A DNA stretch of 64,000 bases, taken from the NCBI GenBank assembly GCA_964549445.1, contig CAZJVS010000008.1, positions 1 to 64,000 of the forward strand. The letters are read 5' to 3'. Under the pieces are notes generated by a model, which was given only the letters and a program-made list of their open reading frames with translations, did not search any database and was not told the origin of the DNA. The translations under genes were made by a program, and so were the position numbers. Positions 53,036 through 60,153 of the stretch are shown piece by piece. This DNA is from SpSt-539 sp964549445. GTDB lineage: Bacteria; Planctomycetota; Phycisphaerae; UBA1845; UTPLA1. The number at the start of each line of letters is the position of its first letter. Within the stretch, counting starts at the first letter, position 1.

Positions 53036-54481
53036 CTACTCCGCCTGCGGCTTGCTTTTGGCCTTGGCGGGCTCGATGGCCGGCCTGGCGGCGACCTGCT
53101 CGCCGAGTTTCGGCAGTGCAGCTCGCTCGGACTGCGACTCGGTGACGGCGTCGTTGGCTTCGAGTTCCTTGAGAATCGCGGCCTCGTCGTCGCTCATCGC
53201 CTGCTGCGCGATGCCGGCCTCCAGGCCTTCAACCATCTTGGCATCCGCGCTGAGAGTTTCCAGCATCTCCTCCGCCGCGACGGCATGATCGGTCAGTTCC
53301 TCGGCCGACGGCAGCTTCGCCATTTGCCCCTGCTGCAAAAGCGTCAGATTGTGAATGTCGGTGCTGAGCACGTTGATCTGCTGATTCAGCATCGACGCCG
53401 TCGTGTTCAGCCGCGCAATGTCCTTGCGAAGCTGCGATACCTGCGACGCCACGCGCCGCTTCACGACGCTCGAACTGCTCTGCTTCCCCTCGTCGAGCAG
53501 CGACTGCTCGCGCTTCTCAAGCCGCGAGATATCCTCGTACAGCCGGTCGCGTCGATGAGCGAGCCTGATGCGGCTTTCGGTCAACTGATTGATCTGCCGC
53601 GGCTCCTCTCCCTTGCTGGAAAAGAGCGACGCGATCCATTCCCGAACGCTCATCGACTTGTCCTCCTCGGGCTCCGATCCCGGCTGTCCCCGGTAGATTA
53701 CGGCCAATCCGTCGATTCGCGAGATCCGAAGTTCCGGGTCGCTGTGGGCCATCTCTTCGAGGACACCCTCGACGATCCGCGCCCCGATGTTCAGCTCGCG
53801 AATCAGCGACTCCATCGAGATGCCGCCGATCAGCAGGTCGGCCCGCCGCGCTTCGATCGCCCGCCGCACGCGGGCCCGCTTCTCGGCCTCGGCTTCCGGG
53901 TCAAACAGCCGCGTAATCCGCGGATCCATGCCGGACGTAATGGCGGCCGTCTTCCAGCCGCCGCCCGAGTTCGGCTCGACCGCAATAACGCGCGCTCCGT
54001 GCAGGTCCTTGCCGGATGAGTAAACCTCCGGCGTAAACCCGCTCGGACTGCAAACCACGATCACCGGCCGCACACGCCGCCCGGCTATGGCGACAAGATT
54101 GCCGACATGCGCCGAAAGCTCAGCGAGGGTGACCTTCTGGGGCTCATTGTCGAACAGCGGGCCGGGCGGCGCGACGACGCTGGCAATGGTTACAGATGAG
54201 GGCTTGCGGCCGAAAAACCAGCCGCGGACAAAGCCGCGCTTCACGACCATTCGCCCCTGCGGGACGCTGTGCTTGGTGTCGAGCCCGTAGAGGCGGCGGT
54301 CGCTCATGGCCTTCGAGACGGCCTCAGAGTTGTCGCGCTGCTCGCGTTCGAAGATCGAGCCGGGCAACAGTCCCTTGGGTGCCGTCGCCAGCGCGGTCTC
54401 GGCGGCGGCGAGGAACTCCTGCTCGACGCGAAGCGCCTCGCGGCGGCAATCGCTGCTCCTGTCGGTGGCGTGGATGCTCAT
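53036..54481 (-). CDS. winged-helix plus ESCRT-III-like fusion protein
   Basis: 481 residues from the ATG at 54481; the frame is open further up but overlaps the zinc-ribbon gene. Residues ~60-190 form an alpha/beta domain of unknown fold (PVIVVCSPSGFTPEV; HGARVIAVEPNSGGGWK). Residues 200-262 read as a winged helix (ISMESLIRELNIGARIVEGV, then ISRIDGLAVIYR as wing). An amphipathic helix MSVREWIASLF (277-287) opens a Snf7-like part (296-440): RLAHRRDRLYEDISRLEK, QVSQLRKDIARLNTTASML, and AEEMLETLSADAKMVEGLE with an acidic end MSDDEAAILKELEA. Winged helix plus Snf7 is the layout of eukaryotic CHMP7 and is related to archaeal CdvB-type combinations. It would be the nucleating member of the three. 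Confidence 0.62.
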   Translation of the reverse strand: MSIHATDRSSDCRREALRVEQEFLAAAETALATAPKGLLPGSIFEREQRDNSEAVSKAMSDRRLYGLDTKHSVPQGRMVVKRGFVRGWFFGRKPSSVTIASVVAPPGPLFDNEPQKVTLAELSAHVGNLVAIAGRRVRPVIVVCSPSGFTPEVYSSGKDLHGARVIAVEPNSGGGWKTAAITSGMDPRITRLFDPEAEAEKRARVRRAIEARRADLLIGGISMESLIRELNIGARIVEGVLEEMAHSDPELRISRIDGLAVIYRGQPGSEPEEDKSMSVREWIASLFSSKGEEPRQINQLTESRIRLAHRRDRLYEDISRLEKREQSLLDEGKQSSSSVVKRRVASQVSQLRKDIARLNTTASMLNQQINVLSTDIHNLTLLQQGQMAKLPSAEELTDHAVAAEEMLETLSADAKMVEGLEAGIAQQAMSDDEAAILKELEANDAVTESQSERAALPKLGEQVAARPAIEPAKAKSKPQAE

Positions 54482-54482
54482 C

Positions 54483-54755
54483 CTATTCCAGTCTCTGGCC
54501 GCATTGGCTGCAGAAGCGTGCCGCATGCCGGTTGACATGTCTGCACAATGGATTGATGCACGACCGCGCCACCATTGGGGGGATGTGGAATCTGCGGTCC
54601 TCGCGATTCCGCTGCGTCGGTCCGCCACCCAGCTGGTTTTTGAAGCGGCCGAAGTAGCGGGCCACGCTCGGAAGAACCGTGGCCGCGACGACGCCGAAAA
54701 CGCAGAGCAGCAGAAGTTGCATCCAGGCCGGTCCGCTCGTCGGTAAGAACACCAT
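54483..54755 (-). CDS. small membrane protein with C-terminal zinc ribbon
   Basis: 90 residues: one membrane helix (about 12-32, MQLLLLCVFGVVAATVLPSVA), a basic linker (FGRFKNQLGGG) and a zinc ribbon CINPLCRH...FCSQCGQRLE with Cys pairs spaced as CX4C and CX2C. The ribbon resembles those at the end of the neighbouring kinase, which suggests a shared partner or a common origin. It lies 1 bp from both neighbours in the operon. Function unknown. Confidence 0.75.
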   Translation of the reverse strand: MVFLPTSGPAWMQLLLLCVFGVVAATVLPSVARYFGRFKNQLGGGPTQRNREDRRFHIPPMVARSCINPLCRHVNRHAARFCSQCGQRLE

Positions 54756-54756
54756 G

Positions 54757-55800
54757 TTACGTCACCGCCTGCGCAGGCGTTCCGCAAAAGATGCAATATC
54801 GATCACCGCTGTCGAGCCACGCATCGCAATGCTCGCACCGATTCGGATTCGCGACCATCCGATGCCCGCAATACATGCAGAAGTTGTCGCCGGACTCGAT
54901 CGACTCATTGCACATCGGGCAGCGCCGCGGGGTCGGCTTCTGCGCGGTGGCTCCGCGACGCCCGGTGATCGGCGGCGTAGCAGCGTGCTCCACGGCGTCG
55001 AGCACCTCGCGGGCCGTCGTATAGCGCCGATCGAGGCGCGCGTAGAGCCGCGCGAAGACCTCGTCGATCCAGTTCGGCAGTCCATTGCGGACGACGCTCG
55101 GTGTCTCGGTGCCGCTGGGCCGCTCTCCCGTCGCCATCTCAAAGAGCATGACGCCGACGGCGTACAAGTCGGTCCGCGGGTCGTCGCCGCCGCCGTCGCG
55201 CTGCTCGGGCGACATATAGGCCAGCGTGCCCGAGATGGACTTGCCCGCCTCGGCAATCAGACTGCCCGACTGCATGATGCTGTGCGTGGTGACGTGCAGC
55301 GCCCGCCCGAGCCCGAAATCACTGATCTTCACGTCGGCGGGATCGATGGTATCGGTCGAGCCGTCGCCCCCGCCGGCGATCAGCACATTCTCCGGCTTGA
55401 TGTCGCGGTGAATGATGCCGCGCGTATGGGCGCACTCGAGCCCCGACAGCACCCCGCGCAACACGGCAAAGATCGCGGGAATCGGAATCCCCGCCGGATG
55501 CTTCTGAATCACCTCGCGAAGCGAACAGCCATCCACGAATTCCATGACGAAGTAGGGCGGATCGCCGTAGGGATCGAGCCCGATCGCCCGCACGATGTTC
55601 GGGTGCTCCAGGCCGTGCAGGGCGACGCCCTCGTGCCGGAGGTTCGCCACGTATTGCGGGTTCATCGGAATCTTGACGGCGACGGCCCGGTCCTTCCAGA
55701 TGTGGTGGACGGCTTTGAAGACCTGTCCAAAGCTGCCGGCGCCGAGCCGGTCGGCCAGAACGTATTCACTGACGCGATCGCCAGTCTTGGGGCCGGTCAT
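54757..55800 (-). CDS. Ser/Thr protein kinase with two C-terminal zinc ribbons
   Basis: 347 residues from the ATG at 55800, which has GGGAGGG 7 nt upstream; two further in-frame ATGs upstream overlap the preceding gene. Hanks-type kinase with G-loop GAGSFGQV (20-27), Lys43 (AVKIP), catalytic HRDIKPEN (131-138), DFG (161-163) and SPEQ (197-200). After residue 290 come two zinc ribbons, CPMCNESIESGDNFCMYCG and CEHCDAWLDSGDRYCIFCG. No membrane helix, so it is cytosolic unless tethered by its neighbour. Its place at the head of the ESCRT-like operon suggests that it phosphorylates one of the coiled-coil proteins or the ATPase; this is inference. Confidence 0.93.
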   Translation of the reverse strand: MTGPKTGDRVSEYVLADRLGAGSFGQVFKAVHHIWKDRAVAVKIPMNPQYVANLRHEGVALHGLEHPNIVRAIGLDPYGDPPYFVMEFVDGCSLREVIQKHPAGIPIPAIFAVLRGVLSGLECAHTRGIIHRDIKPENVLIAGGGDGSTDTIDPADVKISDFGLGRALHVTTHSIMQSGSLIAEAGKSISGTLAYMSPEQRDGGGDDPRTDLYAVGVMLFEMATGERPSGTETPSVVRNGLPNWIDEVFARLYARLDRRYTTAREVLDAVEHAATPPITGRRGATAQKPTPRRCPMCNESIESGDNFCMYCGHRMVANPNRCEHCDAWLDSGDRYCIFCGTPAQAVT

Positions 55801-55822
55801 GGGCGATCCCTCCCGTCGTAGA

Positions 55823-56221
55823 TCAGCGGTCGACATGGCGTGCCAGCGACTCGCAGATGACATAATTATAAGCCGTTGCCGCGAGCCAACCAACTAGGAC
55901 CACCGTCCACGCGAGAGCCCCCCGAACCTGCCATCCGGCCAGCCAGAGCGCCGCCACGATGTCGAGTACGCTGTAGGCCGCAAGCAGGATCGCGCCGGCC
56001 GCGTTTGACTCGAAGCGAAGCACCCACTTCATCATCGCGAAGCTCGACCACGGCAGCACGGCCGCAAACGCGATCCACGCCAGCGCAAGTCTCACGACAG
56101 ACCAAAGCGTACGAATCTCGTCGGGATGGGTATAGAACCAATACCCCGCCAGCCCCGCGCCCAGCAGGCACAGGATCGTGACGACCTTCCCGCCGACATA
56201 TTTTCCAATCGCTTCGATCAT
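55823..56221 (-). CDS. four-helix membrane protein, first gene of the ESCRT-like operon
   Basis: 132 residues with four hydrophobic segments (about 12-28, 38-58, 73-92 and 98-122) and short loops. Charge distribution (K and R near the first helix; ends in ARHVDR) suggests both ends are cytoplasmic. It has no recognised family. The kinase gene begins 22 bp downstream. It could be the membrane platform for the complex. Confidence 0.7.
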   Translation of the reverse strand: MIEAIGKYVGGKVVTILCLLGAGLAGYWFYTHPDEIRTLWSVVRLALAWIAFAAVLPWSSFAMMKWVLRFESNAAGAILLAAYSVLDIVAALWLAGWQVRGALAWTVVLVGWLAATAYNYVICESLARHVDR

Positions 56222-56262
56222 GGGCGCGCACGGCTCCGTTCGCGTTCTCCGCGCATAACCGA

Positions 56263-56295
56263 AGTATAAAACCCTTCGGCCGCGCGGCGAGTATA
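56263..56295 (-). promoter_or_regulatory. two candidate -10 boxes for the ESCRT-like operon, plus a small hairpin
   Basis: On the minus strand TATACT occurs twice, at 56268-56263 and 56295-56290, 42 and 69 bp before the first gene. Neither has a good -35. CCGAAG (56259-56264) pairs with CTTCGG (56274-56279), so the proximal -10 lies in a short inverted repeat. The rest of 56296-56429 shows no gene. Confidence 0.3.
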
Positions 56296-56429
56296 AAGTC
56301 CCGCGCCGTTTTGAATCGTCGCGGGCGGACCGCCGGAACCCGTTCCCGGCCGCGATCCGGCGAAGGAGATATTGCCTCTTCGCCGGGCGTTATTGCGGCA
56401 TTATCGGCATCGCCGGCCGGCCGACTGCC

Positions 56430-56458
56430 TTGACAATCGGACGGGTCGCCCATACGGT
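56430..56458 (+). promoter_or_regulatory. promoter of tRNA-Asp
   Basis: TTGACA (56430-56435), 17-bp spacer, TACGGT (56453-56458). The start of transcription would fall near 56465, about 40 nt before the mature tRNA. Confidence 0.5.
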
Positions 56459-56503
56459 TTACGGTCCGTCGACTGAGGAAAAACCCCGGTCGCAAAGCGG
56501 TCC

Positions 56504-56577
<74 letters not shown>

Positions 56578-56580
56578 TTT

Positions 56581-56628
56581 CGCCCCGTGTCCCGACCCCC
56601 GTCGCGGCACACGGGGCGATGTCGTTTT
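56581..56628 (+). terminator. intrinsic terminator after tRNA-Asp
   Basis: A perfect 10-bp stem, CGCCCCGTGT (56581-56590) with ACACGGGGCG (56609-56618), followed after 6 nt by TTTT (56625-56628). It begins 4 nt after the tRNA. Between it and the next gene (56768) nothing else is seen. Confidence 0.7.
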
Positions 56629-56767
56629 CGCGCCCATTTCGCCGCGTTTAATGCAGGTGCTGATCCAGCTTCTCGCCGCCGGACCGGCTGTGCCGCGCCT
56701 CAGTCCGCGGTTGGGTCAAACAACGATTGTTAGATCGGGATCTGAAAACAAAACTTGGCCGACTGCG

Positions 56768-58174
56768 TCATTCCAGCAAGAGCCCAACAAACGGCCCAAT
56801 GTCCTCGCCGTCGATCCGTCCATCCTCGTTCACATCCGCATGCAAAATCGAGCAGCCGCGCTGGCTTTCGCTTGCCCCTTCCGGATCGAGCAAGCTTTGG
56901 ACGAACCGCTCTGCATCATCCGCGTTGATCTGCGTGTCGCAATTCAGATCGCCGGGAATCGTCAGTCGGTACGAGAACACCCGCCCCTCATCCACGTGCC
57001 CCGGCCCGCTGAAGAACGGCGCCCCGACGAGCAGCGTGTCCGCGTTCAGCGCCACCGACCAGCCCGACCAATCGTCGCTGACGCCGTCACTTGGCGGAAT
57101 CACGGCCGTTTCGAAATTCCAGTTGCTCCCCGTCCGTGAATAGATGTACGTTTTTCCGATCACGTAGTCGCCGTAGAGCGCACCCACCGCGCCCCAGTCA
57201 TTCTGCACCGCGACCGACCAGCCGAATTGCCCGAAAGGCGCCCCCGGCGCTGCATGCAGGCGCACGTCCTGCGACCACACGCCGCCGAGCCGGCGATACA
57301 CAAACGCGGATCCCTGATTCATCCCGGCCGGACCCGAGTCATCCGGCGAACCCACGATCAACGTATTGCCGCTCAGTGACATTGAAAAACCGAAGTTCCG
57401 CGTTCCGCTCGGAACGATTTTCGCCTGCTGCGACCACGCGCCTGTCTCGCGGACGAAAACGTACGCGCAACCTGTTCCGCTCGGCGTCGTAGCGCCCGGT
57501 GCGCCGACCACCAGCGTGTCGCCATGAATCGCGAGCGCAGTACCGATCATCGAACTGCCGATTGCTCCATCCGCTGCCGTCAACTTTGCCTGCTGCGTCC
57601 ATGCTCCGCCGCTGCGGATGAATACATAGACCGCGCCTTGGTCGGCCCCCAGCGGTCCCGCTGCCAGCGACGCCCGCACGGCGATGGTTTCTCCAGAAAT
57701 CGCTACGGCCTGCCCAAACAGTGCCCCGGCCTCGACGTCGTTTGCGCTTAGTATCGCCTGTTCACTCCACGACTCTCCGCTGCGGACATAGACGTACCCC
57801 ACGCCGCTATCCGCCAGTTGCTCGGCATTCTGAAGGGGTGATCCGACAACAATCGTGTCGCCCTCGATCGCCGCGTTGAGTCCAAAGTGATCTCCCGCCG
57901 CTCCGCCGGAGGGTGTAAGCAGCGCCTGCTGGGTCCAAGCATCGCCCCAGCGCGTGAAGACAAATACCCCGCCCGTCATGCTATTCAGCATGTGCGATCC
58001 GACCACGGCTGTATCACCATCGAGGTCGACTGCGACGCCATACTGATAAAAGCCGGCCAGCCCGGCGGACTCGGCCTCCAACTCCGATTCAACGATCGTG
58101 ATCCCTGCGAACGTCGGCAGATAGCCGGTCAGGAGAACTGCCGCGGCACGTAGCAACAGTCTTGGTGTGTGCAT
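56768..58174 (-). CDS. secreted FG-GAP repeat protein with dockerin-like C-terminus
   Basis: 468 residues from the ATG at 58174 (GGAG 8 nt upstream; 11 more in-frame codons are ignored). A signal peptide (LLLRAAAVLLTGYLPTFA) precedes about seven beta repeats of the form GDTIVVGSP...GYVYVRSGESWSEQA, as in FG-GAP/integrin-like propellers. The C-terminus has a dockerin-type pair, GDLNCDTQINADDAERF and DVNEDGRIDGEDIGPF. It is probably a surface or extracellular adhesin-like protein. Paralogue of the divergent gene at 58669. Confidence 0.87.
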   Translation of the reverse strand: MHTPRLLLRAAAVLLTGYLPTFAGITIVESELEAESAGLAGFYQYGVAVDLDGDTAVVGSHMLNSMTGGVFVFTRWGDAWTQQALLTPSGGAAGDHFGLNAAIEGDTIVVGSPLQNAEQLADSGVGYVYVRSGESWSEQAILSANDVEAGALFGQAVAISGETIAVRASLAAGPLGADQGAVYVFIRSGGAWTQQAKLTAADGAIGSSMIGTALAIHGDTLVVGAPGATTPSGTGCAYVFVRETGAWSQQAKIVPSGTRNFGFSMSLSGNTLIVGSPDDSGPAGMNQGSAFVYRRLGGVWSQDVRLHAAPGAPFGQFGWSVAVQNDWGAVGALYGDYVIGKTYIYSRTGSNWNFETAVIPPSDGVSDDWSGWSVALNADTLLVGAPFFSGPGHVDEGRVFSYRLTIPGDLNCDTQINADDAERFVQSLLDPEGASESQRGCSILHADVNEDGRIDGEDIGPFVGLLLE

Positions 58175-58668
58175 GATTGGGCTCCGGTTGCGCGTCGCAG
58201 GAGCCACCGGCGAGGTTCGCTACGGCAGACCTCGCCACACGCGGGAGCACGGAGAGCATAGCTACCCACTGTCGCGAGGGCCAGCGTGCATTGGAATCAT
58301 CCGCCGGAAGTGGTACGCCGGCAGCGTATTCTACGTAAATCCCGTTCAGCCCGAGTGTCGTCCCGTCAAAACCACGACTCGGACGCGAGAACGGCGCGTT
58401 TCACACGTACTCGGAGCGGCCTGCACCGTACCAACTATTCGTACAAGGGGCCTGCTTTTCCCAGATAGGAAAGCGGTGACTGGTTCCGACACCGGCCTTT
58501 GAGGAGCAATCGGCTCGCCCGACGGGATGATTTCGATTTTTCGGACCGCTGAAAACCGGCCAGATAGTGCCTTTCGCCGCTGGCCGGAGTGCCGCCGATG
58601 GTACGATGATGAGAACGGAGCGTCGCTTTACCGCGGCTCTGTAGGGATTTGCTGGGCGGGAGGGGCTC
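58175..58668. other. divergent intergenic region with an 8-bp inverted repeat
   Basis: No gene is supported in these 494 bp between two divergent FG-GAP genes. CCGGCCAG (58556-58563) and CTGGCCGG (58580-58587) form an inverted repeat with 16-nt spacer about 80 bp upstream of the plus-strand gene, which could be an operator or an RNA hairpin. No clear hexamer pair stands out. Confidence 0.5.
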
Positions 58669-60132
58669 GTGTACGACCGATCGCTGACGCTTTGGATCGC
58701 ATGCGCGCTGTCGGTCTGCCTGGCGCTCCCCAAGTCCGTCCCGGCCGCCAACGCACAATGTTCGCCACAGCAGCTCGATCGCCTCACCGCCAGCGACGCC
58801 GCCGAAGTCGACGAGTTCGGCGTCTCCGTCGGCATCAGCGGGGACACGATCATCGTCGGTTCTTATCTCAGCGATACGACCAAGATCGACGCCGGCGCCG
58901 CCTACGTCTATGTCCGCAACGGCGCGACGTGGCCGGAGCAGGCGAAGCTCGTCGCGCCCGACCCGGCCGGCAACGATCAGTTCGCCACGGCCGTCGCCAT
59001 CAGCGGGGACACGGTCATCGTCGGTTCGCCGTTCTGCAATAACGGGGCCGGTGACGATTCCGGCGCGGCCTACATTTTTGTTCGCAGCGGAACGCTCTGG
59101 ACCCTCCAGGCCAAGATATTTCCTGACGACTCCGCGACGAACGACAACTTCGGCGTCGCGGTGGCGCTCAGCGGCGACACGGCCTTGATTGGCTCCTGGC
59201 GAGACACGACGCCCGCCGGATCAAATACCGGCTCGGCCTTCGTCTTTGTCCGGTCGGGCACCGTCTGGAGCCAGCAGGCGAAGTTGATCGCGTCCGATGC
59301 CGCGCCGTCGGATGCGTTTGGGATTGCCGTCGCCCTCAGCGGCGACACGGCCGTCGTCGGGGCCGACCTCGACGACGACGGCGGCAATGCGACCGGCTCG
59401 GCCTACGTATTTGTTCGAACTGGAACCGCATGGGCACAAGAGGCGAAGCTGTTCGCCAGCGATGCGCTGGCGAACGACAACTTTGGGATCTCAGTCGGCG
59501 TCGACGGCGACACGGCCATCGTCGGAGCGTGGCGCGACGACACGCCCGGCGGCGGCAACGCGGGATCGGCCTATGTCTTTCTCCGCTCTGGCGCCGTCTG
59601 GACGCAGCAGGGACACCTGTTCGCTAATGATGCCGAACCCGACGACAACTTCGGCGTCGCGGTGGCCGTGGACGGCGATCTCGCCGTCGTCGGCTCCTAT
59701 CTCAACGCGACGCCGGCCGGAGACACCGGTGCGGCGTATTACTACAAACGCAGCGGCACGACCTGGACCCTGCAGCCGAAACTGATCGGGGTCGAGGCGG
59801 CGCCGGGGGGCAGCGTCGGCTATTCCGTCGCAATAGATGGCGAGACGGCGGTCATCGGCGCGCTCGACGATCCGCCTGACTTGGACTCCGGTGCGGCCTA
59901 CGTCTTCGCGCTCGGCTGTACCCCCGTCGTCTGCTGCGCCGGCGATTTCAGCGGCAATCAGGCGGTCGGGCCGAATGACATTCCGGCGTTCGTCGCTGCG
60001 TTGCTCTCCGGCGGCGCGTGTCCGGCACTGCCGGCGTGCTGCCCCGGCGATTTGAACGCAGACCTGGTCGTCAACGGCAAGGATGTCGAGCCGTTCGTCG
60101 CAAAGCTCACGAACGGCGGGGCGTGCCCCTAA
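58669..60132 (+). CDS. secreted FG-GAP repeat protein with two dockerin-like segments
   Basis: 487 residues from GTG 58669 with GGGAGGGG about 4 nt upstream. A signal peptide ends near SVPAANA. Seven highly regular repeats of about 50 residues follow, with the core DNFGVAVALSGDTAL...GSAFVFVRSGTVWSQQAKL, predicted to form a seven-bladed propeller. The end has two Cys-flanked dockerin-like loops, GDFSGNQAVGPNDIPAF and GDLNADLVVNGKDVEPF. It is extracellular; its binding partner is unknown. Repeat regularity is higher than in the divergent paralogue, suggesting more recent expansion or homogenisation. Confidence 0.9.
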   Translation: MYDRSLTLWIACALSVCLALPKSVPAANAQCSPQQLDRLTASDAAEVDEFGVSVGISGDTIIVGSYLSDTTKIDAGAAYVYVRNGATWPEQAKLVAPDPAGNDQFATAVAISGDTVIVGSPFCNNGAGDDSGAAYIFVRSGTLWTLQAKIFPDDSATNDNFGVAVALSGDTALIGSWRDTTPAGSNTGSAFVFVRSGTVWSQQAKLIASDAAPSDAFGIAVALSGDTAVVGADLDDDGGNATGSAYVFVRTGTAWAQEAKLFASDALANDNFGISVGVDGDTAIVGAWRDDTPGGGNAGSAYVFLRSGAVWTQQGHLFANDAEPDDNFGVAVAVDGDLAVVGSYLNATPAGDTGAAYYYKRSGTTWTLQPKLIGVEAAPGGSVGYSVAIDGETAVIGALDDPPDLDSGAAYVFALGCTPVVCCAGDFSGNQAVGPNDIPAFVAALLSGGACPALPACCPGDLNADLVVNGKDVEPFVAKLTNGGACP

Positions 60133-60135
60133 TCA

Positions 60136-60151
60136 CGAGGCGCGTGCCTCG
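60136..60151. terminator. small bidirectional hairpin between convergent genes
   Basis: CGAGGC (60136-60141), GCGT loop, GCCTCG (60146-60151). It lies in the 21-bp gap between convergent genes and has no T-run, so any terminator activity is uncertain. Confidence 0.35.
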
Positions 60152-60153
60152 GA

